A stretch of 64,000 nt of DNA from Andreprevotia chitinilytica DSM 18519 (GTDB lineage: Bacteria > Pseudomonadota > Gammaproteobacteria > Burkholderiales > Chitinibacteraceae). A model generated the notes under the pieces. The model was not told the origin of the DNA. It searched no databases and was given only the letters and a program-made list of their open reading frames with translations. The stretch spans positions 128,769 to 192,768 of the forward strand of contig NZ_JONM01000002.1 of NCBI RefSeq assembly GCF_000711875.1, read 5' to 3'. Below, one piece after another: positions 16,898-26,344 of this stretch. The translations under genes were made by a program, and so were the position numbers. Positions within the stretch are counted from its first letter, which is position 1; each line of letters begins with the position of its first letter.

Positions 16898-16926
16898 TTG
16901 GCAAGGCTGACAAGCTAAGGTATAGT
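16898..16926 (+). promoter_or_regulatory. Sigma-70 promoter of tRNA-Ser
   Basis: TTGGCA (16898-16903), a 17-base spacer, then TATAGT (16921-16926). Transcription would begin near 16933, about 9 bases before the mature tRNA end. Confidence 0.75.
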
Positions 16927-16941
16927 TCGGCCTCTCATCGC

Positions 16942-17032
16942 GGAGAGATGGATGAGTGGTTTAAGTCGCACGCCTGGAAAGCGTGTATAGGTTAATAGCC
17001 TATCGGGGGTTCGAATCCCCCTCTCTCCGCCA
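16942..17032 (+). tRNA. tRNA-Ser (anticodon GGA)
   Basis: The acceptor stem GGAGAGA (16942-16948) pairs with TCTCTCC (17022-17028). The anticodon arm CACGC-CTGGAAA-GCGTG places GGA at 16976-16978. A long variable arm (TATAGGTTAATAGCCTA) marks a class II tRNA, the T arm is GGGGGTTCGAATCCCCC, the discriminator is G, and CCA is encoded. It reads serine codons UCC and UCU. Confidence 0.97.
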
Positions 17033-17043
17033 GAATGCAATAG

Positions 17044-17080
17044 AAAAAGCCCTTGATTGATTCAAGGGCTTTTTGTTTTT
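17044..17080 (+). terminator. Rho-independent terminator after tRNA-Ser
   Basis: Perfect 13-bp stem (17044-17056 with 17062-17074), a 5-base loop and a T-rich tail. It lies 12 bases past the tRNA CCA end. Confidence 0.92.
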
Positions 17081-17297
17081 CAGCCTGCTATTCCCGCTTC
17101 CGACTTGCCCGCGCTTTCTTCATTACGCCACTCCGGCCCGACACACGTTTCAATCCTGTTTCCCGGCACTACCCCAATTTCGCCCAAGCATTTGCCGTGA
17201 ATTGCCGCGGGACATTACCAGTTTCGTCAAAACCGTGAAAAGAAAAATGCTTTCTCCGGTTACCATGATGCGGATGCCAATGAGGAAGGAAATCACC

Positions 17298-19418
17298 ATG
17301 CGCTTTGTGCGGCATTGTTTCGCCAGGATCGCATCAGTTGTCGTAATGGCTGCAATAGGTGGTCCGGTTACGGCGGCGGTTCAGGACGGCTCGAATGTTC
17401 AGCGCAGTTGGCGTTTGCAGTTAGCGGGATCAGTGCAAGATGCAAGCATCCTGGCCAGCGGGAGAAAAGAGCGGATCCTGGTCTGGGCCGACTCTGGCGC
17501 GCCAAAGGCGGCTGTTGAGGCGCACCTGTTGATCAACGCGCCGCTGGCAAAGATTCAACCCGCGGTGCAAGCGGCGCTCAACGCGCTGGGCAAGTTTGAG
17601 TCCTCGCCGGATAGCAGTGCACTCGCTTATCTGCCTGAGCACTGGTCTGAGGTACTGCTGTCGCGACGCCCCGATCTACGCGATGCGCTCGCCCGCCGCT
17701 TTACCGAGCCCAAGTTGAAGCTGGCGCAAGACGCCGGCGTGCTCAGCCCGGAGGAAGTTGCTCAGCGACTGGCCAAGGCGCGCGCAGATATTCATTGGGA
17801 CGTAACGCGGGGCAATGAGATCGATGCGTTCAAGGTGACATATGGCGGTTACAACGCCTGGCAGAACCGAAGCTACGGCCTTATCCACCAGAGCAAGAGC
17901 GAGCTGGGCATTCAGCTGTTTGATATGTCCGCCGCCTTCGGTCATCCCGCTACGGTTGTGCGCATTACCCGCGAAGATACTTACCCGAACCCCGATTACA
18001 GCCTGTTGCACGAGTTGCGAAACTTCAATCCGCTGGGTGGGGGCCAGTCATCCACGCTGACGCGTGGCGTGGTGCCCGCCGATGTGTTCGAGGCGGTTCG
18101 CAAGGCCATGATGACCGCAGCCCCTGGCGCAGAGCTGAACATCGCCTCATCGCCGCTGGCTTGGGTGCAGCCTGTTGCAAGCGCATCAACGGTCTTGCCC
18201 ATCCACCTTGCCGTGCCGGCCACCGACGGCGCAACGCTACAGGCCGAAGCAATCCCGCTGGATACGCTGATCGGGCGCAAGGACATGCCGCTCTATCCGC
18301 ACGATCTGCTTACCTTGCCCGGCGGTGATTTGCTGTTCAGCGCGGAGATACTCACGGAAGGATCAAGTGTGTGGCGTCTGCATCCGGATGGGAGAACGTG
18401 GAAGGTCGAGACGGTATGGCATGGTCGCGAGGATGTGCGGCAACTTGCGCTCAGCGCCGATGGCGGCACCGTCTGGTTCTCGGGGGCCGGTTCGGACAAC
18501 GGCCAAGTCCGGCTTTATGCCTACGATGCAAAGGCACGACATGTCGCCAGCTATGCGGTCAATCTCGGCAACTCAAAGTCAATCCAGTCTCTGGAGTGGC
18601 AATTGAGTAGCGCGCAGACGCCCGCTTATTTCGACCGTGGCAACAGCAGCGATGCCAATCCGTTGGGCACGGATCTGTTTGTTGCGTGGCAGCCCAAGAC
18701 GTCCGCGCCTGTAGATGGCGGCATGTGGGCCTTTGATACGACGCTGCACAGTTTGCGTCAGTCCTTCATGCAAGAAACCATCAGACCCGTGCTTTGGCGC
18801 GGTTCGCACGGTTTCTGGACAGAGGACTCGGTTGGGGTGACTGAGTTTAATGCTGCCGATGGCCGTGTTCTGCGGGTTATCCCGCTGCCGCAACGTGTCG
18901 GCGCACCTGGGCAGGAGCCTGATGGCAAGCTGGCGCCGTGGTCGCCCAAACCGTTGGCTTCGTTCGAAGCAGGCTGGATCGCCACCGGCTTCATGCTGAT
19001 GCTGGCTGACAGCGAATTGCTTCCGCCGGAAATTAAAAAGGGCGCACGCAGCAATGATCGTTTCTTTGGCATGTATGTGGTCGATCTGAAGAGCGGCAGC
19101 GTGCTTCACTCCGTCTTGCTTGGCCGATCCGATACGCTGCAGGCGGCTGCCCGATCGGCAAACGGTCGCTTCCTCGCGCTGGGGTCGACCGCCGCTCAGG
19201 GGCCGGGGCCAATCGTGGTGCTGTGGAATGTCGCAAATGGGAAAACGCCGGTTTCGCTGGCGGGACCGGCGCGCGGCGAGCTAAAAGCGCTGGCGTTTTC
19301 CTGGCATGGTACGGAGTTGTGGGCGCTCGGCAGTCGTGAACTGCTGCGCTGGCGCTTGCCGGATTCGCTTGGTGACAGCGCCAGAGGCGGCAGCTTTCCA
19401 GAGCAATCCCACAATTAA
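17298..19418 (+). CDS. Exported orphan protein with predicted C-terminal beta-propeller
   Basis: It has 706 residues from the ATG at 17298, which has AGGAAGGA 8 bases upstream and begins a good signal peptide (MRFVRHCFARIASVVVMAA, cleavage near VTAA). I do not recognise the family. Residues about 30-280 form an alpha/beta region. From about 290 onward there are repeated short beta-strand units of WD/propeller type, such as LALSADGGTVWFSG and LAFSWHGTELWALG near the end. It probably acts in the periplasm as a binding or scaffold protein. It is flanked by the tRNA terminator and the convergent yacG, so it stands alone. Longer frames reaching into the terminator were rejected. An unusual cargo position next to a tRNA gene is noted, but no integrase or att repeat is seen. 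Confidence 0.75.
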   Translation: MRFVRHCFARIASVVVMAAIGGPVTAAVQDGSNVQRSWRLQLAGSVQDASILASGRKERILVWADSGAPKAAVEAHLLINAPLAKIQPAVQAALNALGKFESSPDSSALAYLPEHWSEVLLSRRPDLRDALARRFTEPKLKLAQDAGVLSPEEVAQRLAKARADIHWDVTRGNEIDAFKVTYGGYNAWQNRSYGLIHQSKSELGIQLFDMSAAFGHPATVVRITREDTYPNPDYSLLHELRNFNPLGGGQSSTLTRGVVPADVFEAVRKAMMTAAPGAELNIASSPLAWVQPVASASTVLPIHLAVPATDGATLQAEAIPLDTLIGRKDMPLYPHDLLTLPGGDLLFSAEILTEGSSVWRLHPDGRTWKVETVWHGREDVRQLALSADGGTVWFSGAGSDNGQVRLYAYDAKARHVASYAVNLGNSKSIQSLEWQLSSAQTPAYFDRGNSSDANPLGTDLFVAWQPKTSAPVDGGMWAFDTTLHSLRQSFMQETIRPVLWRGSHGFWTEDSVGVTEFNAADGRVLRVIPLPQRVGAPGQEPDGKLAPWSPKPLASFEAGWIATGFMLMLADSELLPPEIKKGARSNDRFFGMYVVDLKSGSVLHSVLLGRSDTLQAAARSANGRFLALGSTAAQGPGPIVVLWNVANGKTPVSLAGPARGELKALAFSWHGTELWALGSRELLRWRLPDSLGDSARGGSFPEQSHN

Positions 19419-19442
19419 GCGCGGGCCTTGCTTCAAGCCTCA

Positions 19443-19634
19443 TCAGTCCTGCGAAAAATCGAATTCCTGATCGAGTGGAATCACCGATGGAATCCGGTAG
19501 CGCTCTTCGGCCCAGGCGCCAAGGTCGTTGACCTTGCAGCGCGGCGAGCAGAACGGCCGACTGAGATTGTCCGGTGAATACAGGGATGGCTTGCCGCAGG
19601 TCGGGCAGGGGACTTGGCGCACTTCAGGTTTCAC
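19443..19634 (-). CDS. yacG: DNA gyrase inhibitor YacG (zinc-binding)
   Basis: It has 63 residues from the GTG at 19634. Four zinc cysteines are in VPCPTCGK and FCSPRCK. The remaining [10 protein letters not shown] segment is typical of YacG, which binds GyrB and restrains gyrase. The GTG overlaps the zapD stop in GTGA, so it is translationally coupled to zapD. Longer frames upstream lie inside zapD in another phase and are not real. Confidence 0.93.
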   Translation of the reverse strand: MKPEVRQVPCPTCGKPSLYSPDNLSRPFCSPRCKVNDLGAWAEERYRIPSVIPLDQEFDFSQD

Positions 19635-20389
19635 AGGTTGCAATAGCCAAGGGAAAAATCGATATCCGTCTCGACAACCTTGGCGCGTTCGCCGGACGTC
19701 GATGGCAGGACAAAGCGAATGTTGATGGCGTAGCGGTTGGCGGACAGTTCCGGTACAGCCGGCAGGTCTGGCGGCAGCGAGACGCGCAGCAACAAGACGG
19801 TCTTGCCACCGGACATTTGCTGGAAGTGACCATTGCGTGCCGTGTAGTGGCTGACCTTGGCCGAGTCGCGCAACAGACGCAGCACGATGTCGAGCCCCTG
19901 CTTGATGGGTAACAACGGACCGAACCAGCGATCCAGATCGGCACGACGCCGCTCCGCAGTTTGTTCCCGCCAATAGTGGTAGCCGGGGAGGTCGAATTCG
20001 CAAGCACCGCCGGGAATGCCCATGCGTTGCTTGACGGCCATCAACCATTCGTTATCGCGCAGGTATTGGCCGAATTTTCCGGTCATTTGCAGCAAGCGAC
20101 CATGCGTTTCCTCGATGGCAACCAGAATGCTTTCCAGTGCGGCTTCGGAAATATGCGGATTGTTGCGTAGCGCAGATAAAGTCTGGCGTTGACGCTCAAG
20201 TTCTTGCAGCAAATCCGATTTCAGGTCGGCCCGACTCGCCACTTCCATGATCTCGAATATGCCGGCCAACGCTGAATGGTGGTCGAGGCCGTGGTCGCGC
20301 GAAATAAACAGCGCGGTGCGGTTATACAGATCCTCGAGTCGCAACAGGGTGCGTATACGCTCGGTAATCGGAAACTCGTAATTGATCAC
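19631..20389 (-). CDS. zapD: Cell division protein ZapD
   Basis: It has 252 residues (DUF1342) and cross-links FtsZ filaments at the division ring. I chose the GTG at 20389 because [20 protein letters not shown] is the conserved family start; the upstream ATG would add 13 atypical residues. The GMPGG-like [17 protein letters not shown] segment is conserved. It sits in the pilB-pilC-pilD-coaE-zapD-yacG cluster found widely in beta- and gammaproteobacteria. The gap from coaE is 84 bases. Confidence 0.93.
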   Translation of the reverse strand: MINYEFPITERIRTLLRLEDLYNRTALFISRDHGLDHHSALAGIFEIMEVASRADLKSDLLQELERQRQTLSALRNNPHISEAALESILVAIEETHGRLLQMTGKFGQYLRDNEWLMAVKQRMGIPGGACEFDLPGYHYWREQTAERRRADLDRWFGPLLPIKQGLDIVLRLLRDSAKVSHYTARNGHFQQMSGGKTVLLLRVSLPPDLPAVPELSANRYAINIRFVLPSTSGERAKVVETDIDFSLGYCNL

Positions 20390-20473
20390 GGTCGGCCTAA
20401 ACGGCAAAGATACGCAATTCTGCAGCAAGGCGCCGGATTTGAAAACCCGCCTTGTAAGCGAAATAGTCCAATG

Positions 20474-21076
20474 TCATGACTGACCCAGATAGTGTTGGTG
20501 CAATGCATTGACTTGTTCTTCCAATAGATCGAGCGTGCCGGTGTTTTGAATGACATCGTCAGCGCCGGAAAGTCGTTGTTGCCGGGTGGCCTGTAGCGAA
20601 ATAATAGCCTGCGTTGTTTCTTTGGATAGGCCGGGCCGGCTGAGAACTCGGGCAAGCTGAGTTTGCTCGTCGCAATCGACGACGAGCACCCGCGTTACCA
20701 CGTCATAGTAGGCGCCAGTTTCAAAAAATAGCGGTACGACCACGAGAGCATAAGGTGTAGTGGCCGGCAGCCTGGCTAATTGCTGGGTGACGTCATGATG
20801 AATGGCGGGATGGAGAATTGCTTCCAGCGCTTGTTTGGCTTGTGGGTTGTGGAAAACCTGCTCACGCAGTTTGGCTCGATCGAGATGGCCGTCCGGGAGT
20901 AGGTGATCCGAGCCAAATGTTTCAGCAATGACACTGAGCAATGGTGACGGTGGCGTGGAAAGCGCGTGGGCAATGTGATCCGTGTCGATCACCGGGATAC
21001 CACGCACCGCAAACAAGTGCGCAACGGTCGATTTGCCGCTGCCAATGCCGCCGGTCAGGCCAATCACTTGCATCAA
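20474..21076 (-). CDS. coaE: Dephospho-CoA kinase
   Basis: It has 200 residues and catalyses the last step of coenzyme A synthesis, phosphorylating dephospho-CoA. The P-loop GGIGSGKST begins at about residue 9, and the DTDHIAH motif and LFFETGAYYDV segment are present. It overlaps the pilD stop by 4 bases (ATGA). Confidence 0.96.
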   Translation of the reverse strand: MMQVIGLTGGIGSGKSTVAHLFAVRGIPVIDTDHIAHALSTPPSPLLSVIAETFGSDHLLPDGHLDRAKLREQVFHNPQAKQALEAILHPAIHHDVTQQLARLPATTPYALVVVPLFFETGAYYDVVTRVLVVDCDEQTQLARVLSRPGLSKETTQAIISLQATRQQRLSGADDVIQNTGTLDLLEEQVNALHQHYLGQS

Positions 21077-21942
21077 AGCATGCCAAACAACGCATGTTGC
21101 AGCGTTGTCCCGAACATCAGATAGAGCCAGCCGGCAATGCCAAGATAGGGGCCAAACGGCATTGGTTTGCTAAAACCGCGTCGTGCTGCGATGACCAGCC
21201 CAATGCCCACGACTGCCCCGGCCAACGACGAGAGCAACACGATAACGGGTAAAGCAGTCCATCCGAACCAAGCCCCGAGCGCCGCGAGCAATTTGAAGTC
21301 GCCGTAGCCCATGCCTTCCTTGCCGGTGATCAACTTGAATAGCCAGTACACGCTCCAGAGCAGTAGGTAGCCGGCCACCGCACCAATGACCGCTTGCGGT
21401 AAGGGCACGAAACCCCCTGCCAGATTGAACAGCAGCCCAAGCCAGAGCAATGGGAAGGTCAGGTTGTCCGGTAGCAGGTAGGTGTCCGCATCGATGAATA
21501 CGAGCGCGATCAGTACCCAGCTCAATGTGATGCCGCCAGCCCCAGCCCACGTTGGTCCAAATGACATGCCTACCCAGAGGGTCAATATGCCGGTCAGCAA
21601 TTCAACCAGCGGATAACGGATGCTGATCTTTGCACCGCAACCACGGCAGCGTCCGCGCAGCGCCAGATAGCTGATGACCGGGATGTTTTCCAGCGCGGAA
21701 ATCTGGTGCCCGCAATGCGGGCAGGCTGAACGCGGGACGACCAGATTGTATTTTGGCTTATCCGGCACAGCGGCATCGATCGGCAAATCGAGACAGGCGC
21801 AATCGTGGCGGAATTCTGTTTCGATCATCTTTGGTAAGCGATGAATGACGACATTCAAAAAACTGCCGAATACCAAGCCCAATACAAATAACAACCCGCC
21901 GAAAAACGGCGGGTTTGTAGAAAGTAAAGTCAATAAATCCAT
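21073..21942 (-). CDS. pilD: Type IV prepilin leader peptidase / N-methyltransferase
   Basis: It has 289 residues, is an inner-membrane aspartyl protease, and cleaves and N-methylates type IV prepilins. It has an N-terminal membrane segment, a cytoplasmic zinc domain with two CxxC motifs (CPHC and CRGC), then about seven membrane segments. The catalytic Asp residues are in IDADTYLLPD and GYGDFKLL. It begins 3 bases after pilC stops and overlaps coaE. Confidence 0.96.
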   Translation of the reverse strand: MDLLTLLSTNPPFFGGLLFVLGLVFGSFLNVVIHRLPKMIETEFRHDCACLDLPIDAAVPDKPKYNLVVPRSACPHCGHQISALENIPVISYLALRGRCRGCGAKISIRYPLVELLTGILTLWVGMSFGPTWAGAGGITLSWVLIALVFIDADTYLLPDNLTFPLLWLGLLFNLAGGFVPLPQAVIGAVAGYLLLWSVYWLFKLITGKEGMGYGDFKLLAALGAWFGWTALPVIVLLSSLAGAVVGIGLVIAARRGFSKPMPFGPYLGIAGWLYLMFGTTLQHALFGML

Positions 21943-21945
21943 CGA

Positions 21946-23172
21946 TTAGCCGCCAATTGCCGCACCCATCTTGAAAATCGGCAGATACATGGCTACGACC
22001 AAGCCGCCGATCAATACCCCCAGTACCACCATGATGATGGGTTCCATCAGGCTCGACAGGGCTTCGACAGCATTATCTACTTCTTCTTCGTAGTAATCCG
22101 CTACTTTCCCAAGCATCGCATCCAGCGCCCCAGATTCTTCGCCGATGGACACCATTTGCAGCATCATGTTCGGGAACACATTGGCATTTTGCATGGCGAT
22201 GGTCAGGCTGGTGCCGGTGCTGACTTCGGACTGGATTTTCTTGGTGGCAATTTTGTAGAGGTAATTGCCAGCGGCCCCACCGACTGATTCCAGTGATTCA
22301 ACCAGAGGTACGCCGGCCGCGAACATGGTGGAAAGCGTGCGCGCCCAGCGCGCAATCGTGGCGCTGCGGACAATGTCGCCCAATACCGGCAATTTAAGGA
22401 TCAAGCGATCCATGAAGATTTGCACGGCTTCAGAGCGTTTCCATGCCTTCATGAACAAGTAATAGCCGCCGAAAATGCTGCCGAAAATAATGTACCAGTA
22501 GCTGGTAAAGGCATCGGAAATGGTGATGACGACTTGTGTCGGCCCAGGTAGATCTGCCCCGAAACTGGAGAACAAGTCCTTGAAGGCTGGAATGACGAAA
22601 ATCATGATCACTGCGGTGATCACGAATGCAGCTACGATCACCGCGGTCGGATAGAACATCGCGGATTTGATCTTTTTCTTTACGCCAAGGATTTTTTCCT
22701 TGTAGGTGGCGAGCCGTGCCAACAGGGCATCGAGAATACCGGCCTGTTCCCCGGCCTGAACCAGATTGCAATACAAGGCATCGAAATAGGCCGGGTGTCT
22801 CCTGAATGCAACGGTGAGTGACGAGCCGGTTTCGATGTCCGTCTTGATTTCCATCAGCAAACGGGTCACGGACGGGTTGGAGTGGCCTTTGGCGACGATA
22901 TCGAAAGAAGTCAGCATTGGCACGCCAGACTTGAGCATCGTGGCGAGTTGGCGGGTAAACATGGTGATGTCTTCATCCGTGATACGGCGGCCGCCTCCGA
23001 CACGCTGCCGTTTTACGCGCATCACGTTGATACCTTGCCGACGCATGTGGTTCTTCAGTACCGCTTCACCCGTGGCGCGCATTTCACCCTTGACGCTCTT
23101 TCCGGCGCGGTCCTTCCCCTCCCACGAATACGTGTACTCCTTTACCGCGACGGCTTTTGCCTTCGTGCCCAT
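21946..23172 (-). CDS. pilC: Type IV pilus inner-membrane platform protein PilC
   Basis: It has 408 residues with two T2SSF domains (about residues 70-195 and 275-400) separated by membrane segments at about 173-195 and 225-245, and a terminal one near 380-400. The platform protein couples the PilB motor to pilus subunits. The N-terminus KEYTYSWEGKDRAGKSVKGE is typical. The GEESGALDAML motif is intact. It starts 14 bases after pilB. Confidence 0.95.
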   Translation of the reverse strand: MGTKAKAVAVKEYTYSWEGKDRAGKSVKGEMRATGEAVLKNHMRRQGINVMRVKRQRVGGGRRITDEDITMFTRQLATMLKSGVPMLTSFDIVAKGHSNPSVTRLLMEIKTDIETGSSLTVAFRRHPAYFDALYCNLVQAGEQAGILDALLARLATYKEKILGVKKKIKSAMFYPTAVIVAAFVITAVIMIFVIPAFKDLFSSFGADLPGPTQVVITISDAFTSYWYIIFGSIFGGYYLFMKAWKRSEAVQIFMDRLILKLPVLGDIVRSATIARWARTLSTMFAAGVPLVESLESVGGAAGNYLYKIATKKIQSEVSTGTSLTIAMQNANVFPNMMLQMVSIGEESGALDAMLGKVADYYEEEVDNAVEALSSLMEPIIMVVLGVLIGGLVVAMYLPIFKMGAAIGG

Positions 23173-23186
23173 TTCACCCCTCCTCG

Positions 23187-24890
23187 TTATTCGTTTGTCA
23201 CCGCCATGACTTCCTCAAGCGAGGTTAACCCTTGCTTGACCTTGAGCAGACCAGAGCGGCGCAGATCGCGCACCCCGTCACGGCGGGCTTGATCGGCAAT
23301 GTCGATCGCATTGCCATTTGTCATGATGATACGGTTCATTTCGTCGGTAATTGGCATGACCTGATAGATCCCTACCCGGCCCTTATAACCTGAGCCCTTG
23401 CAGGTTTCGCATCCGACCGGTTTGTAGGGGGTCCAACTGCCATCCAGGTCGGCTTCGGTAAAGCCGGCGTGCAGTAGCGCTTCGTGCGGGATGTCGAACG
23501 GTGCCTTGCAATTTGGGCAGAGCCGACGCCCGAGCCGCTGCGCGGTAATCAGGATGACCGAGGAGGCCACGTTGAACGGCGCGACGCCCATGTTCAAGAG
23601 GCGGGTCAGTGTTCCAGGCGCATCGTTCGTGTGTAAGGTCGAAAACACCATGTGGCCGGTTTGTGCGGCCTTGATGGCGATATCCGCCGTCTCGAGGTCG
23701 CGGATTTCACCGACCATGATGACGTCAGGATCCTGGCGCAGGAAGGCCTTCAGTGCGGCGGCGAAGGTCAGGCCGGCCTTTTCGTTGACGTTGACCTGAT
23801 TGACGCCCGGCAAGTTGATTTCCGCCGGGTCTTCTGCGGTTGAAATATTGGTGCCTGGCTGGTTCAGGATATTCAGGCAAGTGTAGAGCGACACCGTTTT
23901 GCCGGAGCCGGTCGGCCCTGTGACCAGCACCATGCCATAGGGCCGGTTGACGGCATTCAGGAGCGCTTCTTTCTGGTCGGGGTCATAGCCGAGCGCGTCG
24001 ATCCCGAGTTGGGCGGACGTTGGGTCGAGAATCCGCATACAGATTTTTTCGCCATGCAGGGTGGGCAGGGTCGAAACGCGGAAATCGATGGCGCGGTTTT
24101 TGGATAGCACCAGTTTCATCCGGCCATCTTGCGGAATCCGTTTTTCCGAAATATCCAGTTTGGAAATGACCTTGATCCGTGAGGCGATCTTTTCCTTGAT
24201 CGCCAGTGGCGGCTGTGCAATTTCGCGCAAGATGCCATCCACCCGGTAACGAATGCGGTAATACTTTTCATAAGGCTCGAAATGGATATCCGATGCGCCG
24301 CCATTAATGGCATCGAGCAGGATTTTCTGGATGTATTTGACGACCGGTGCATCATCGACATCCACGTTAGGGGCGTCTGACTGAGGCTCTTCATCGCCAC
24401 CAGTGATTTCAAGGTCTGCCTCATCGACCGTGAGATTCTTGAGATTTGCGCCGCTGGACTCGAGTAGTTTGTCCAGTAATGAAATCAGTTTGTTGTCTTC
24501 GACGACGATCGGTTCGATCTGCATGCCGCTCTGGAAACGGACTTCCTCCATGGCTTGCAGATTGGTGATGTCGGAAATGCCAACGAACAGCTTGGTGCCG
24601 CGCTTGAACAGCGGCACGATACGCTGCCCCTGCATGACCTTGTTATCCAGCACGCCGTTCGGAATATAGCTGCTGTCAATTTTGTCCAGATCGAGCAGTG
24701 GATAGCCAAATGCTTGCGAGCTGAATTCGGCGACATCCTTGGCGGACATCTTCTTGCTCAGGATCAACTGTTCAATAAACGGCAACTTGCTGGACGTTGC
24801 CGTTGTTTGCAGTGCTTCCGCGTCGGCGTCGATTAATCTGCCGTGCTGAACGAGGAGGCGGGCCAAGCCGGATATCTGTGCGGTGCTCAT
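23187..24890 (-). CDS. pilB: Type IV pilus assembly ATPase PilB
   Basis: It has 567 residues and is the hexameric extension motor. An N-terminal MshEN/GSPII_E_N domain (about 5-150) is followed by the ATPase core, with Walker A GPTGSGKT at about residue 327, an Asp box and a His box (STLHTNDA). A zinc tetracysteine CPNC...CETCKGSG lies near residues 460-505. It is first in the cluster with pilC and pilD. No pilT or pilin gene is in the window. Confidence 0.96.
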   Translation of the reverse strand: MSTAQISGLARLLVQHGRLIDADAEALQTTATSSKLPFIEQLILSKKMSAKDVAEFSSQAFGYPLLDLDKIDSSYIPNGVLDNKVMQGQRIVPLFKRGTKLFVGISDITNLQAMEEVRFQSGMQIEPIVVEDNKLISLLDKLLESSGANLKNLTVDEADLEITGGDEEPQSDAPNVDVDDAPVVKYIQKILLDAINGGASDIHFEPYEKYYRIRYRVDGILREIAQPPLAIKEKIASRIKVISKLDISEKRIPQDGRMKLVLSKNRAIDFRVSTLPTLHGEKICMRILDPTSAQLGIDALGYDPDQKEALLNAVNRPYGMVLVTGPTGSGKTVSLYTCLNILNQPGTNISTAEDPAEINLPGVNQVNVNEKAGLTFAAALKAFLRQDPDVIMVGEIRDLETADIAIKAAQTGHMVFSTLHTNDAPGTLTRLLNMGVAPFNVASSVILITAQRLGRRLCPNCKAPFDIPHEALLHAGFTEADLDGSWTPYKPVGCETCKGSGYKGRVGIYQVMPITDEMNRIIMTNGNAIDIADQARRDGVRDLRRSGLLKVKQGLTSLEEVMAVTNE

Positions 24891-25025
24891 GATTTGGCTT
24901 CTGGGTTTTCGGCGCGTCGTGGTTTGCTAAGGCTCAAACCCCGTGAATGCACTGCCGCTTTTTGGACGATAAGGTGCAGTCTAGCAAATGATATGGGCCA
25001 AATGCGTTGTATCTGTGATCGATTC

Positions 25026-26285
25026 TTACGAGCGTGGATAAAGCCTGACCATTTTGATGCTGCGATCCTGCGTCTGAACGATTTCGAGCCTTTCCCCAGC
25101 GAGCACAAGGCAGGTGCCTGAGTCCGGGATGTCTTCGAAGTATTCCAGTATCAAACCGTTCAATGTTTTGGGCCCATCGATCGGGAACGCCAGTTTCAAT
25201 TTACGGTTCAATTCGCGCAAACTGGCCGCGCCATCAAGTAAATAACTGCCATCGGCCTGCTTTTCGAATCGCTGGCCAGCCTGTGGGGCATTGGTGGTGA
25301 ATTCGCCGATGATTTGCTCAAGGATGTCTTCCAGCGTAACAAGCCCGGACAATTCGCCATATTCATCGACCACGATGCCGATGCGCCGCTTGTTTTCCTG
25401 AAAATTCTGCAACTGCATAAATAGCGGTGTGTTCGACGGAATGAAATATGTGCTGCGCATCAGGCGGCGAACGGCGTCAGCGTTGACTTCATCTTCTCGT
25501 AGCGAGAGCAGTTTGCGGGCTTGCAAGATACCGAGCACGTTATCCGGACTACCCGCGCAGACCGGCAGGCGGGAGTGGTGGCAGGTAAAGAGCTGGCGTC
25601 GCAGTTCATCCTCCGGCGTAGCCAGATCGATCATTTCGATCTGGTGCCGGGGGGTCATTACGTCGTCGACGGTGATGTTCGAGAGTTCAAACAAATTGAG
25701 CAGGATCGCGTGGTGCTTTTTCTGGATATATTTGCCGGATTCGAGCACCAGCATCCGCAACTCTTCGGGCGATAGTGCTTGCTGTCCGCCGATGGGTTTG
25801 TGCAAGCGCAGTAGCCGCAGCAGGGCGGCCACGAACAGGTTGACGAACCAGACCGCCGGGTAGAACAGGCGTAGCAGCAGCGTGAGCGGGTAACTTGCCG
25901 TGAAGGCAAATCGTTCCGGGTAAGTGGCTGCGATGACCTTGGGCGTTGCTTCTGAAAAAACGAGGATCGCAAAGGCAACCAGAATGGCGGAGATACCGAC
26001 CGCTGCGTCATTGCCGGCAAACAGTCGGGCGGAGATCAGTGCCGAGAGGGTGGCGGAACCGGTGTTGATCAGTGTGTTGCCCAGCAGAATGACCGATAGC
26101 AGCTTTTCGGTCTCATTGAGTAGCTTCTGGGTGCGCTGGGCGGCGTGGTGGCCTTGGCGTGTCTTGCTGGCGAGTTTGTAGCGATTGATGGCCATCATCG
26201 CGGTTTCGGCACCGGAGAAGAAGGCAGAACTCAGCAGGCAAGTGATCAGACCGATGACCAGCGCAGAGATGGGGATGTCGTCCAA
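25026..26285 (-). CDS. CorC/HlyC-type CNNM transporter-like protein
   Basis: It has 419 residues from a TTG at 26285. An N-terminal CNNM (DUF21) membrane domain (about 1-190, starting LDDIPISALVIGLITCLLSS) is followed by two CBS domains (about 205-330) and a CorC_HlyC domain (about 345-415). The family is linked to magnesium/cobalt export or resistance. I chose TTG because it leaves a GGAAG 9 bases upstream and begins just before the first membrane helix. The next upstream frame would overlap the neighbouring CcsA-like gene. It is probably co-transcribed with that gene, 59 bases upstream. Confidence 0.85.
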   Translation of the reverse strand: MDDIPISALVIGLITCLLSSAFFSGAETAMMAINRYKLASKTRQGHHAAQRTQKLLNETEKLLSVILLGNTLINTGSATLSALISARLFAGNDAAVGISAILVAFAILVFSEATPKVIAATYPERFAFTASYPLTLLLRLFYPAVWFVNLFVAALLRLLRLHKPIGGQQALSPEELRMLVLESGKYIQKKHHAILLNLFELSNITVDDVMTPRHQIEMIDLATPEDELRRQLFTCHHSRLPVCAGSPDNVLGILQARKLLSLREDEVNADAVRRLMRSTYFIPSNTPLFMQLQNFQENKRRIGIVVDEYGELSGLVTLEDILEQIIGEFTTNAPQAGQRFEKQADGSYLLDGAASLRELNRKLKLAFPIDGPKTLNGLILEYFEDIPDSGTCLVLAGERLEIVQTQDRSIKMVRLYPRS

Positions 26286-26344
26286 CGTCGGGCTTCCGCG
26301 AGAAGAGTTGCGCTGATTATAGATAGTGAGCTGATGCGGACTGT

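Larger units (their letters stand above)
16504..16941. other. 438-bp intergenic region between rbsK and tRNA-Ser
   Basis: The left side holds a candidate rbs promoter and operator (16583-16619). The right end holds a clear tRNA promoter (16898-16926). Between about 16625 and 16890 I see only short hairpins (for example CAGCCT/AGGCTG near 16697-16719) and no convincing gene. The open frames here lack family resemblance. Confidence 0.6.

Noticed and set aside
17033-17297. Possible attachment site or island boundary beside tRNA-Ser
   Set aside because: No integrase gene and no repeat of the tRNA 3' end was seen downstream; only the tRNA terminator is evident.
24891-25025. Possible small RNA or gene between pilB and the CorC-like gene
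   Set aside because: Only 135 bp, no clear promoter-terminator pair and no hairpin worth reporting.
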